DNA from: Panorpa germanica
Taxonomy: Eukaryota; Arthropoda; Insecta; Mecoptera; Panorpidae
Assembly (NCBI GenBank): GCA_963678705.1
Contig: OY783204.1
Coordinates: forward strand, 2,800,701-2,864,700
Direction of reading: 5' to 3'
DNA: 64,000 nucleotides
The position numbers and the translations under genes are program-made. The notes beneath the pieces are model-generated. The model had not been told where the DNA came from, did not search any database, and saw nothing but the letters and a program-made list of their open reading frames with translations. Shown in pieces: positions 22,220-33,894 of this stretch. The first letter of the stretch is position 1. Every line of letters starts with the position of its first letter.

Positions 22220-22546
22220 GATGTCCATATTTACCGTGGAATCTCCAAGCGCTATGTTTGTGGATGCTCCCTTGTACATGTTCTCCACACAAGCTATCAA
22301 TATTGGTGGTACACCTTGACGTTTGAGTGCTTTAAAAATCTCATGAGGCACACTGTCAAACGCCTTTGAGACGTCTAAGACTGTTACAACAGCTCTGGCC
22401 GATAATGTGGCCTCCTTCATCAACTCTTCAAAAATGGTAATAATATTCAAGCACCCAGTTTGTGTGGTGAAGCCGCGCTGTTTGGAATTAATATTTAAAT
22501 GGTATTTTAGCATATCGTGTATCGCATTTGCGAACAGTTTGGAGAG
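22220..22546 (-). pseudogene. R2-like copy C: RT fingers/palm block
   Basis: The frame reads LSKLFANAIHDMLKYHLNIN, NSKQRGFTTQTGCLN, VLDVSKAFDSVPHE and YKGASTNIALGDS up to the TTAA insertion. It is homologous to 14590-14900 in copy B and 61900-62250 in copy F. About 20 codons expected between this block and 25952-26163 are absent at the copia joint. Confidence 0.85.
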
Positions 22547-25500
22547 TATGTGGACTCGGAGTACTGGTATGTGGACTCGGGCGCGAGCACTCATTTGATA
22601 TCCGAATCAAACAAAAGTTTGTTGACAAATATTTCGTACAATACAGAAACTCGAGACATTGTAGTGGCAAATAAAGAAAGAGTGCCGGTTTTATGTTCTG
22701 GAGATCTGCAGATAACAACATGTGTTGGAGATTCAGAGTTTAACATAAAAGTAAACAATGTTTTGTGCATACATAACCTAACTACAAACCTGCTATCCGT
22801 GAGCAAGATCATAGCCAGTGGCAACAGAGTCATTTTCAACAAAAATGTGTGTCACATTTACAATCAGCAAAACGATTGTATTGGAGAAGCAAACCAAGTG
22901 AATGGTGTGTACAAGTTAAACATTGTAAAGTCGGAAGAGCTTCTAGCAGCAATGCCAGTAACTTCCAGCAAGACTTGGCATCGGCGTCTTGGCCACATTA
23001 ACAAAAGTGACCTGAACGTCATTAGAAATGGTGCTGTGGAGGGCTTAAATTTCCAAGATAAGGCAGAATTTGACAAAAGTAATTGCACAGTTTGCTGCGA
23101 GGGAAAGCAAACTAGACTACCCTTTCCCACCAGCTTGTCGAGAAGCAAGGAGGTGTTGAATCTGGTACATGCAGACCTGTGTGGGCCTATGGAAACTAAG
23201 TCGCTCGGTATGGCCAAATACTTTCTATTATTCGTGGATGATTACAGTCGAATGGCACATGTGTACTTTCTCAAATCTAAAGATGAGACATTCACCTACT
23301 TCAAGCAGTACAAAAACTTAGTGGAAAATCAGAAATCAACAAAAATAAAGATTTTAAGAACTGATAACGGAGGTGAATTTTGTTCAGCAGTTATGGAGAA
23401 TTATACGAAGCAATGTGGCATAGAACATCAGAAAACAAACCCATATACCCCTCAACAAAATGAGCTTTGTGAAAGATACAATAGATCTGTAGTAGGAAAA
23501 GCCAGATGCCTGCTATCAGATGCCAAATTTAAAAAAAAGTTATGGGCAGAGGCAGTTCATACTGCAGTATACTTAAAAAACAGATCTCCTGCAGCAGGAA
23601 TTCATCAGAAAACTCCATTTTAATTATGGATGGGATATAAGCCAGATGTGAGCCATATCCGAGTCTTCGGCAGCATAGCCATGACACACATCCCGAAGAA
23701 AAGACGTCTTAAATGGGATAAGAAGGCAAAGAAACTTTTTATTGTTGGTTATGCTGACAACACTAAAGGCTATAGGCTATATGATCCCATAACAAAAACA
23801 GTGACAGTTGCAAGGGACGTCATAATAATGGAAAAAGAGTGTGACAGTATGACATCTCAGATTACTATACAAGACAAGAGTGACATACAGGGTTCAGTGG
23901 AAAAAAAACAGTCAGAAAATGTTCAGGATTTATCAAGCCAAGAAGCTGAAAGTGATGAGCAGATTGATGAACATGACGAAACCTATGTTCCAGTAGAAGA
24001 GTTGAGTGACTCGGAGGACAGCTACCATGAGTCAATGACATTGACGTCAGAAGACAGAGAGGTTAGTTCTCAGCAACAAAACACTGAAATGTCACAGACA
24101 CGTACTCGAAAGAAACCAGATTATTATGGCTATGCAAACTTGTGTGTTATGGAGGACTTCTCTGAAGAAGAAATAACCCTGAATGACGCCGTGAATGGAC
24201 CAGAAAAGGAGCAGTGGCAGAAAGCAATCAAAGAAGAATTGCAATCATTCAGTGACCAAGATGCGTGGGAGTTAGTGGACAGACCAGTGAATAAGACAGT
24301 TGTGAAGTGCAAGTGGGTATTTAAAAGAAAGCTCAATAGTGAAAGTGAAGTGCGGTACAGAGCGAGGCTAGTTGCGAAGGGATTCAGTCAGAAGAAAGGT
24401 ACAGACTTTAAGGAAACCTTCTCACCAGTTCTCAGATATTCCACTTTGAGGTTATTATTTGCACTAAGTGTCGACCAAAACTTAGATATTGTTCACCTTG
24501 ATGTCCCTACTGCATTTCTGAATGGTCTGTTAAATGAGACTATTTTCATGGAAATACCAGCTTGTTCAAACTTTGCTAATTGTGAGAATAAAGTCTTGAA
24601 ACTCAAAAGGGCGATATATGGACTAAAACAGTCTGCCAGAGCTTGGTACCAAAGAGTTAAGGAATTATTGCTAGAATTAGGGTATACCAAGTCTCAGTAT
24701 GAGCCGTGTTTATTTATGAAATGTGATGGAAATATCAAAGTTTATATTGCTCTGTTTGTTGATGATTTTTTTGTCTTTTATAAAAGTAAGGAAACTTGTG
24801 AGAACTTGAAAAGTGAATTAAAAGCAAAATTTAACATAAAAGATCTAGGCCAAATAAAAAAATGTCTTGGTATGAATGTAACAGTAAATAATGACTCTAT
24901 TTCTATTGATCAGAAGGACTTTGTTGATACAATTTTGAAAAGATTTAATATGTATAACAGTAAGAGTTCAAACACTCCGATGGAAAATAATTTAAAGTTA
25001 GAAAAGGCTACAACTTTTTCTAAGCAATATTCTTACCAACAATTGTTAGGTGCTTTAATGTACTTATGTGTACTCACAAGACCAGATATTGCTTTTGCAG
25101 TGAGTTTTCTAAGTCAATATAATAATTGTTACAGTGAGATTCATTGGAAACATCTAAAACGGGTCTTGAAATATTTAAATAAAACTAAACATTATGGATT
25201 AAAATATGTCAAAAGTAATTGTAATTTAATAGGGTATGTTGATGCTGATTGGGCATCATGCTCAATTGACAGAAGGTCATATACGGGTTTTGTTTTTAAG
25301 ATGTCTGGATGTGCAATATCATACGAGTGTATGAAACAAAAAACAGTTGCCTTGTCCAGCACCGAGGCTGAGTACATGGCCCTGTCAGAAGCATGTAAGG
25401 AAGCAATTTACTTAAACAATCTTGTTTGTGAAATAATGAAAACTAAAATTGAAAATGTACCAGTTACTTTATTAAGTGATAACCAAAGTTCACAAAAGTT

Positions 25501-25702
25501 AGCATCTAATCCTTTATACCATAGAAGAACAAAACACATTGATGTTCGGCATCATTTCATTAGAGAATGTGTCACTAAAAATTTGGTACAAATATCTTAT
25601 TTGCCTACTAACGATATGCCAGCTGATGTGTTAACCAAAAGTCTTTGTCATGTAAAACATTATAAATTCATAAATGGTATAGGGTTGACACAAATAAAGT
25701 AA
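22547..25702 (+). pseudogene. Copia pol polyprotein (protease-integrase-RT-RNase H)
   Basis: In one frame, with a single nonsense codon (TAA at 23622-23624): the aspartic protease motif WYVDSGASTHL; the integrase zinc motif WHRRLGHI...CTVCCEGK; and the integrase core with HADLCGP, LRTDNGGEF and QQNELCERYNRS. The RT follows with WVFKRKLNS, VAKGFSQKKGTDF, HLDVPTAFLNG and the catalytic LFVDDFFVF. RNase H has YVDADWA and ALSSTEAEYMAL. The order is that of Ty1/copia, with integrase before RT. The first dozen residues of the open frame at 22517 come from antisense R2-like sequence and are not copia. Apart from the 5' loss and the one stop, the coding region is intact, so the copy is young. Confidence 0.92.
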
Positions 25703-25799
25703 GTATAAATATATGTTTATGAAAATAGTAAAATATAATTTTATGTATTGTTCTAAAACTGTGTAACTTTAATGTAGATATTATTTTTATAAGTGGGGG

Positions 25800-25951
25800 T
25801 GTTATTTTGAATTAAACATTGTTCCAATTCGGACTACAGTCTATGGTAGTATAAAAATAATTTGTAACACTAGCGCCACCTGCCATTGTATATGTCAACC
25901 TAAGTTTGAAATAATAAAAACAGTCTCTGCTAAACCGCTTCACGAGTTTCA
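25800..25951 (+). repeat. Copia 3' LTR
   Basis: It starts TGTTATTTTG after the polypurine tract and ends GAGTTTCA, where the R2-like sequence resumes (TTAATATAG). At 152 bp it is short but within the range of insect copia elements. The partner 5' LTR is lost, so the end is inferred from the resumption of R2-like homology. Confidence 0.75.
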
Positions 25952-26163
25952 TTAATATAGTCCTATATACCAGCCACTGTGTAGGATATAGTCGTAACAA
26001 TATGAGCGCATTAAAATACTTCGCTATTAAGATATCAATACCATCGATATTAATAAGATGTTCCCTTTTTACCAAATCGGGACCAGGTGCTGACTTTTTC
26101 TTGAGTTGAGTTATTAGGAATTTAATGAGGTCAGGATCGATCGGTGTAAGATCTCCCCACGCG
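25952..26163 (-). pseudogene. R2-like copy C: pre-RT segment
   Basis: The minus strand reads DGIDILIAKYFNALILLRLYP and, upstream, SAPGPDLVKR, matching copies B (15000-15130) and F (62330-62440). It breaks at about 26163 into a different RT fragment. Confidence 0.8.
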
Positions 26164-26400
26164 CACCAGTTCTGACCTAGCGCCCCGTACCTCGAACATT
26201 GTCCGGCAGGCCTGGTAAGTGTTGGCCATGTAAGTCACGAAGCATGATGGCCTCATGGCTAATTCTGTCGGACGCCTTTTCTACGTCGAGAGAAGTGACA
26301 TGCACCTCTCTCAACTTCGTTTGGACGTCCTCCAGCAAAGCAGCTAGTGCCGCGATGTTCTCGGCGCATCCGTCTGCGAAGCATCTTTGCCTTTAAAGGC
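26164..26400 (-). pseudogene. Divergent R2-like RT fragment (D)
   Basis: The frame reads DGCAENIAALAALLEDVQTK, then HVTSLDVEKASDRISHEAIM and LHGQHLP. This is the palm-A block of a restriction-endonuclease-type LINE, but clearly from another lineage than copies A-C, E and F. It is also GC-richer. The catalytic block (F/Y)ADD is not included. Confidence 0.6.
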
Positions 26401-26404
26401 ACCT

Positions 26405-27163
26405 TTCCTGGTAAAGGTAGAACTTACAAAGTTTATTTATTCTGGTTTAAGTAAGCCCAGGGGCGACTGAAGGCATGGTTCCTTCAAGAAAATACCGTCT
26501 TTATGCTTTATTAGTTTCTCAGTAAGCAATTTTAGGATTTCATTATGACGGTTGATTCTCAATGGCTTGAGAACAAAACACTGCCCCAGTATATGTCTAA
26601 GGGACTCGACTTTAATTTTACAAGCATCGCACATCGCATCGCTAGATCCACCACGCTTAGATTGAACTAGTTTGCAACCAAATGTATTGGTTCTTAATCT
26701 TAAAACGTCGTTCAGTCTGTTGGACGCCAGAAGACCCGGATCTCTAAAACCCTTATTCGCAATAGGACTATTCTTAAAATAACTAGCTCCGATGCCCTGC
26801 ATACGGAGATAACACCACCTTCGCTGTTCTTTGGTCTTAGCTTCCAACTTTGCTTTATCCACGTCCTCTAGCCTACAAGCCCACACTAGGTCACACATTT
26901 TAGCTAACATGTTAGCTTTCTTTACAAATCTGTCACTCAAAATTTCAGCTTTAATAATATCATCATCTACATTGTACAATTTGACATAACTACGTAGCAC
27001 CGTATACCGGTTACTAACTCAAAACATGGTATTCCCAAACCGCCATCTCTGACTCTTGTGTAAAGAAATCCAGATGAAACTTCGTCGGGCAGATGGAATG
27101 CTCGTTTTATCATGGATCTTATGGATTGGTCAATCTCACGCACTTGTGTTTGCGATAGTTTGC
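26405..27163 (-). pseudogene. R2-like LINE copy E (thumb to endonuclease start)
   Basis: The 187-residue frame (26437-27000) matches the C-terminal part of copy C: LRSYVKLYNVDDD, RRWCYLRMQGIGASYFKNS, the CCHC motif CDACKIKVESLRHILGQC and RINRHNE. It ends at QSPLGLLKPE, just before the endonuclease Asp block. Bases 27000-27163 add REIDQSIRSMI in another frame. Both ends are cut: 3' at 26405 and 5' at the joint with an I-clade LINE at about 27163. Confidence 0.85.
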
Positions 27164-28790
27164 GATACCTCCTTTTTTAAATTGACTATTTACGGAACCA
27201 TCTGTATACCATATGTCCCATTTTATGTTTTCAGTGCATATAAAATTCATATATCGTTGATATATAATAGTGTTGTTGTCTTTCTTGTTGAAATATTTAA
27301 TTTCGGTATCTATTTTAATAGTTTTTAGTTCATATGAAGATTTAAAGTAGGGCATGATCTCAAAACTTTCTATAGGTATATTTTTGTAATGATTGTAGCT
27401 TATTAAGAGAAGAGGTTGGTTCTTGTTTATCCAATATGGCTTAAAGTATACATTTTGAAGTTCTTCTATTCTAGATATGATATTTTGGTACTTACTTTGG
27501 ATTATTTTGATGAAGAAATTGTCACTTAATATCTGTCTTCGAATTTTTAGAGGTGGCATATTGGTTTCCAGGTTAAGAATCTGTATAGGAGTAGAACCCA
27601 TTGCACCTATTATTATTCTTAGTCCTTTGTTTTGTACTGTGTCTAATTTTTTAAGTCTTGTATTATTTGCGGTACAAACTAATGTACTGGAGTAGTCAAA
27701 ATGGGGTCTGACAATGGCTTTATAAATACTGAGTAGAGTTAGAGGATGACTTCCCCAGCTGCATCCAGCTAGACATCTCATTACATTTATTCCTTTGTGA
27801 CATTTTGCTATAATTAAGTTGATTTCTTTGCACCATGTGCTTTTTGAATCAAACCAAACACCCAGGAATTTAACGTTACTTGTAACAGTTAAACATTTAT
27901 TTTTCATAATAATTCTTGAACTTCGATCTAAGTTGTGTCTGGTAAAAATTGTTACTTTGCTTTTATTAGTGGATACCTCTAGATTTAAATCACTTAAGGT
28001 AGATTCTAGCATCTTGATTTTCTTTTGAAGTCTTTTTTGCGCTATGTTAACTGAATAGCCCTTGCTGTAGATTACTATATCATTGGCATATAGTAAGATT
28101 TTCGTAGAATTATCCGCCAGTTTGATGATATCTTTTGTGTATATATTGAACAGTAGAGGAGATAATATTGAGCCTTGCGGCACTCCTTGAGAGTTCACGT
28201 AAGGACCTAATAATTTGTTGTTGTGTCTTATAAAAACTTCTCCTAGTTGGTAATAATTTAAAATCCATTTTATATTTTTTGTAGATATACCAATCTCTGT
28301 CCTTTTGTTTTTTAGATTTATAAGATTTTCATTACCATACGCGGATTTGATGTCTAGAAAAGCTGCGACCATGTAATGATTGTTACTATATACTTTCTGT
28401 ATGTCCAAGTTTAATATATTTAAGCTATGTTGGGTGCTTTTTCCTTTTCTGTAGGCAAATTGAAGGTCAGGCAATTTTTGATGATGTTCCAGATACCATT
28501 CTAATCTGTTTTTGATAATGGATTCCATTGTTTTCCCTATGCGTGAAAGTAGAGTGATATGCCTGTATGATTCTGCTGAGTTTGGATCTTTATTCGGTTT
28601 TAATATTGGTACAATAATATGTTTTTTCCAATCCTCGGGTATAATTTGAGTGTTGAATATACTATTAAAGATTTGTATTAGAAGTGATTTAGCTATTGGA
28701 GGTAATAATTGTATCATTTTGTAGTTATATCTGTCGAAACCGGTGCTTGTATTTTTGTTATGATTTAGAGAGTAGTGAAGTTCATCTATG
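27164..28790 (-). pseudogene. I-clade LINE copy 2 (RT to start of RNase H)
   Basis: An unbroken 530-residue frame, homologous to ORF2 of the I-LINE at 6018-7750. It has SYRHITLLSRIG, AAFLDIKSAY, GVPQGSILSPLLFNIYTKD, a thumb region and the start of RNase H (IWYTDGSVNSQFKKGG). The catalytic box reads LYANDIVIY, with one Asp changed to Asn, so this RT should be inactive even though the frame is open. It lacks the endonuclease, the rest of RNase H and the 3' end. It is truncated on both sides. Confidence 0.88.
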
Positions 28791-28859
28791 AGTATAGGAT
28801 AATAAATGTAATATTTGTAAGCCCTAATAATGTATAAATAAATAAACTTTGTAAGTTCT

Positions 28860-31750
28860 ACCTTTTCCAGGCCATGCTTCTCACTGGTTTACGGTCTTTG
28901 CAGTACTTGTGGTCTACAACCATTACTGTCCGTTTTAATTAAAATACTACAACCGTAGTCCTTATGAGAGCTGTATACAAAGTTTATTTTTTTAAATAGT
29001 TCTTCACGTAAAATAGTTTCCACATCATTATATTTAAATTTACTACGCATTTCATCTAAATATGTAACAATATGAGGAGCAGCATGTTCAACAAACGAAA
29101 TTAAATTGTTACTCGGATATGTTAAATGCTGCTCCTCATGCGAATGCTTTTTAAACATGATAGCCAAATTAGAGTTACCGAAGGCATTTCCAACTAAGTC
29201 TAATTTGCAAGTCTCAAATCACATGTTTCAAACAGATTTTTTAGTGCTTTAACAACAAAACCTGCGACATAAGCGGTTGATTTTATTTAAAAAATATCGA
29301 AATTTAAATCAGTGTCTAAATCAATATTACTAAATCCAGAAATATCTTCAACCCCAACAACAGATTCCTCTAAAACAGATTCGTCTAAAATATTACCTTC
29401 ATGAACACTATTATCATCAGTAGTTTCGTTGTCTTTTATAAATTCTCTTAGATTAATTAATATGTTATTATTATCATTTTCGCAGTTACCACTATTTATG
29501 TTTGTTAGCGAATTTATAATACAAACTTTGTATGCACGTTGGATGTATGTTGGCGCTTCCCACCTGCCGAATTTGTCCAAGGAAATTTTCTAGCGGGTCC
29601 TGATTAATAGATCGCGGACTAAATTGATGAATGCCCATCAATTTTAAATTCTCAGCTATTTCAACCATGCCTGTTAATGCAACAAACCAACCATCGCACC
29701 AATGCACCGTATATTTCCTCGTTTCTGTGATTCTGTTGTATCTGGTGGAATTTTTAATTGCCATTTCTGTATTTGAGGAATCATTTGTCTTAAATATTCC
29801 AAATGTATACCTGACGTGGTTTTCACAGGTCGACGGTACTTTTTCGATCTGACTGGATTAGTACCGTTGACACTGTCAAACAATTAATTTATTATGGATA
29901 TAAATTCGGCAGTATACATAGCTTCCCCTGGTAGAACGGCTCTATCTGAACCTTTTTTTGGAACAGCATACGGCTGATTCTAAACAAGCAGCAGATGTCC
30001 TGCTCATTTGCTTAGCCGCAACTCCTACCCTCATTTTCATCTTAGAGTTCCGTTCTATTTTTGAAAAATTATCGCCATTTAATCTATGCATCATTTTAAA
30101 CTGCCTTTCGCAGTCATATTTATATGCCCTAGCGAGATATTCCCATCTAGCTGTTTTGTTTTCTTCAAATGTTATGTTATGAGTTATAAAATTATTTCTA
30201 ACACTTTTTAGCAAATGTGGTGGATCAGGAATATAAACAATACTTTTGCCATTAACTTCAAACGAAGCTCCGTCTTCTTTATGAAGATGACAGAGCTCCG
30301 TCATAGCAGTCCAGGATGTCTGACTTTGATCAGACACCACTGCCATTACATTAAGGCCTTCCTCTTGTATTTCTTTCATAACATTAATAGCAAGTTCCTT
30401 CATAGTTTTTACCGGAGTAGAAGCTTTTGTAAAATAATAAGCAACTGGCTGTTTCCAATTTTTAAATAAACTTTTCACCATGAAAACTAATGCATGGTGA
30501 GCCGTTGAGTTCATTTTGCTTCTTATCGTCTCCTAAATCAACGCATCCGCGAAGTGTCTGCTTGAAATGACAATAATTACAACAATTATTTGATCAAACA
30601 TCAACACACAACACTTATGTTTTTCATCTAAATCTTTAATTCTTTTACCTAGAATGCTTAGTGTTTTATTAATACCTGGATCTAATCTCACATTAGCCAA
30701 CACGTTCATTAGGGTCGTTCCAGAAGGCAGAGCTTGCAGGGTTGATATATACGTGTAACATCTAGGTCCCCTTTTGTAAATAGTTAATGCCAGGAGTTTA
30801 TCGTCTAACGTCCACTTCCTGGCATTAGCTTTTATCTTGCAATTTCCTTTCAAATTCCTTTTACAAAATATTTTTCAAAATCTGTATATGATTTTTCATC
30901 AATAGATTCGGATAAGTCTTTTAGAGTACCTTTTCTTTTCTGTAGTGTTCTTTTCACTCTATTTAGTTTTTGTTTCAGAAAACGTATATCTCTCCTAAAT
31001 TTCTCTTTCGAGCGTCTGTCTCTGTAAATACAATTTAACAATAACATAATGCTTGGAGAAAATAATTAGGAATAAAAACTATTGATAAAAACTAGTATTC
31101 AACTCGTAAATATTGATACTTACTTATTAAAAATTCTCCCGGAGCAAGATCGGCTGAAGCTATGAATAATATTAATATAATATTAATATAACATAGTAAA
31201 AACTTATATTACGAGTATATAAAAAGTACAGTAAACTATATATAAAAGTAAAAAGTATTTACCTGAAAAAGCTTCACTTATGGTTACAGTTTCCATATGG
31301 CTTTGTTCATTGCCATCACTAATCTCCATTGCATCGTGATCACTAGACGTAAATGTTTCTACAAAATGTGCTTTATTTCCACTTTCACTTGGAGTTTTCG
31401 TAGCAGTAGGAATTGTCATGGACGGTGGCACCTATCAAACATTATAATAAATGAAATTTATACTGTACTATATGATGTAGATTTTGACCCCCAAAGAAAA
31501 TTATTAAGTCTCTGAAGTCCTAATATTTAATTCTTCTTCAAATTTCACCCTCTTTTTAAATTTCCTTATAGAATGAGCTTTATAAGGATTGGTGTAGATG
31601 TTTTCTTTTAAGTTCTTCTTCAGAAATTTCTATATCTACGTTTTCCACAATATCAGTTCTTGTAGTCCAAAACATTGGTATGAACATATCGACACCTGAT
31701 ATTTTCTTATCATTTGATTTTACACGCAGTTTGTGCATGAACTGATTAGT
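28860..31750 (-). pseudogene. P-element-like transposase relic
   Basis: Several frames line up with a P-element (THAP9-like) transposase. In order: a coiled-coil leucine-rich segment at 30850-31047 (FRRDIRFLKQKLNRVKRTL); KWTLDDKLLALTIYKRGPRC with LPSGTTLMNVL (30533-30853); the first Asp in VLMFDQ; VMAVVSDQSQTS (second Asp) and PPHLLKSVRNNF (29942-30514); the Glu motif QDPLENFLGQIRQ with NPT-like IHPT (29492-29764); and a C-terminal part at 28889-29167. The family cuts and pastes DNA using a GTP cofactor. The N-terminal THAP finger is not recognisable; 31204-31740 may hold the linker. Many stops and frame changes; no terminal repeats found. Confidence 0.8.
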
Positions 31751-32256
31751 CTAAAACTAACATATCTCTATCTATCTCTAAAGTGCATGGTCAACAAAGA
31801 TACTGAAGAGACATTGTTGGTTCGCGATCGTTTGAAATGTAATTGTAAGAATATACTTATACAATTCTTGCTTCTCTTTATCCTTTTTCCCTTCAAACTG
31901 CGTTTCACATACTAAGTGACTAAGTAAAAACTAAGTGACAAACACAAAACAACTTACACGAGTCGGATGTTATTAACTTCTCTGAGGTATTAGGTAATTG
32001 AATATATTTTTGTAACATTCCGAAATCATTTACAACTTCACTTTTTGAAAAATAAGAAACTTGATTACTCAATACAATAGGGAAAGAAAGAAGTACAAAC
32101 AGATGAAAAAATCTGTGGCTGCACAATCCCTTATATCAAAACGGTTTGGCTATGAGGTCATGAGTTTTTTGCATGACAAAAACAAACCAAGGAAAGGAAG
32201 GCAAGGTGGTTTGAATTTAGATACTGAGGTAAGTTTTTCAAAGACAAATATTTATT
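31751..32256. other. Mostly featureless; one possible exon-like plus-strand frame at 32061-32230
   Basis: A basic 56-residue plus-strand frame (KKYKQMKKSVAAQSLISKRF, then HDKNKPRKGRQGGLNLDTE) ends at a good 5' splice-site sequence, GAG|GTAAGT (about 32227-32234). No acceptor or neighbouring exon is evident and I do not recognise the protein. It could be chance. The rest of the stretch shows nothing. Confidence 0.2.
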
Positions 32257-33885
32257 TATTATTTTTTTTTTTTTTTCTTTTTTAATTAATTTACAATCTG
32301 TCCGAGGACATTAAGTAAAATTGTATGACATAAGTGACAGGTGAGGTTGCCATCCATTGATGACTCCCCCTTACACCTTACCTCTTTATACCATGTACAA
32401 TAACTGAGTTTCGTATATAGTTTATTAGTACGATGACATTTCAATTTTAGTTTTCATTTGGGATTAAATTCGCTAAGTCCTTGGGATCTGCTCTTTTCAG
32501 TCGTCTTACGGGCCTATGATGGAACAACTTCACTGCTGCTACATTGGGATGATTCTGCAATCGAAGGTGGTACTTCCTACTGTAGCTTTGGATTTCCTCT
32601 TTGACCAGGGGCATTCGAAGGTCTTTATGTACTAACCAGTTAGGGACATATCTTGGGACATTTAATATTTGTTTCAATATTTTGTTTTGGAAACGCTGGA
32701 GAATTTCTATGTTTGACATGCTAGCGCAGCCCCATAGTTGTATACCATAAGTCCATATTGGCCGAATTATTGTCTTGTATATTAGCAGTTTATTTTCCAG
32801 AGACACTTGCGATTTCCAGCCAAGGAGCCAATATAGTTCTCTTCGTGTTTCTTCTAGTTGAAGCCTCTTTTTCCATATTTGGGTTTTCCATGTTAGACGT
32901 CTGTCCAAGTGCATGCCTAGATACTTCACTGTCTCTGCCTGAGGAAGTGCAATGTTATTAAGGGTCACTGGGGGACACGTACACCTTTTTAGAGTATATG
33001 TCACGTGCACAGATTTTATTTCATTTACTTTTATCCGCCAGTTGTTTAGCCATTCCTGTATAGTATTGCTTTGTGTGTAGCGCTGTGTTGATGGTACAAA
33101 CAACTCTGTGGATCTGCTCGATTGTAGCATGTTTTTCCCTGAAGCCAAATTGGTAGGTCGGTATCAGTTTGTTAACTTCTACTATAGCTTTGAGCCTCTT
33201 GAGCAGTAACTTCTCAAATAGCTTTGACACTATAGGTAATAGGCTGATTGGTCTGTATGAGGTAACCTCCTTTGCATCTTTTCCGGGTTTCGGGATCAGT
33301 ATTACTTCAGCAATTTTCCACTTTGTCGGAAATATTCCCAGTCTTACCATTGAGTTGAATAATATTGTTAAATATCTCGTTCCTTTTTCCGGCAGTTCTT
33401 TCAGTATTTTACCTCCTATCCTGTCGTTGCCTGGTGCTTTATTGGATTTTATGTTGAATTTGATCATATTTTGGACTTCAGAAGTACTAAATCGCTTGAC
33501 AGTTTCACTAGCAGTGGGTGGACTCCTTAGAAACTCGTGTATGTATTTTTCCTCTTCTTCACTACGGCTTGGAGGAAGTGGCTTGAATACATCTTCGAGG
33601 TGTTTCGCGAAAGTTGCAGCTTTTTCATTATTGCTTCTTGCCCATTTGCCATCACTAGTTTCAATTGGGGTGTTACATATTTTGGGTTGTTTGAGCTGCT
33701 TGGTGGCTTTCCATAAGGAGTAGTTTGTGGTTTCTGTAGCGGTTAACTTCTCTAGGTATTGTTCTAGCTCTTGGTTTTTGATGTCGTGTAAGAGGTTCTT
33801 AAGTTCCTTACAAGCCTTGTTGAATAGCGTTTTATCTCTGGGAGTCCTAGTGTTTTGCCAAATTCGTCATATTAATTACATAAGT
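32257..33885 (-). pseudogene. Jockey-clade LINE, 5'-truncated, RT core deleted
   Basis: The 3' end is marked by a T-run at 32260-32275 (minus poly-A). The upstream part at 33021-33880 has NKAPGNDRIGGKILKELP, SYRPISLLPIVSKLFEKLLL and YQFGFREKHATIEQIHR. After a joint near 33080 the downstream part resumes with EWLNNWRIKVNEIKSVHVTY, VKYLGMHLDRRLTWK and YKTIIRPIWTYGIQLWG, strongly Jockey-like. Roughly 130 residues containing the palm and the catalytic YADD box are missing. The AT-rich octamer AAATATTT flanks both ends (32246-32253, 33886-33893) and may be the target duplication, but it is too simple to be sure. Confidence 0.85.
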
Positions 33886-33894
33886 AAATATTTC

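Larger units (their letters stand above)
22547..25951 (+). mobile_element. 5'-truncated Ty1/copia retrotransposon
   Basis: The element keeps protease, integrase, RT, RNase H, a polypurine tract (AAGTGGGGG at about 25791-25799) and one 3' LTR (25800-25951, TG...CA). The 5' LTR, primer site and gag are missing. The left joint lies inside the protease region and carries a 13-bp direct repeat (TATGTGGACTCGG at 22547-22559 and 22568-22580). It sits antisense in R2-like copy C. Confidence 0.9.
19080..26163 (-). mobile_element. R2-like LINE copy C, split by Kolobok-like and copia elements
   Basis: Three collinear minus-strand blocks form one element: 25952-26163 (pre-RT), 22220-22546 (RT fingers/palm) and 19144-20640 (palm, thumb, zinc motif, endonuclease). 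The first gap is a 5'-truncated copia, the second a TTAA-flanked DNA transposon. Its 5' part beyond 26163 has been replaced by another RT fragment. The 3' UTR is roughly 19080-19143; no poly-A tail or target duplication is visible. Confidence 0.88.

Noticed and set aside
22517..22546. Copia ORF start at 22517
   Set aside because: These first codons are antisense R2-like sequence; copia homology begins only at about 22547, so the ATG is accidental.
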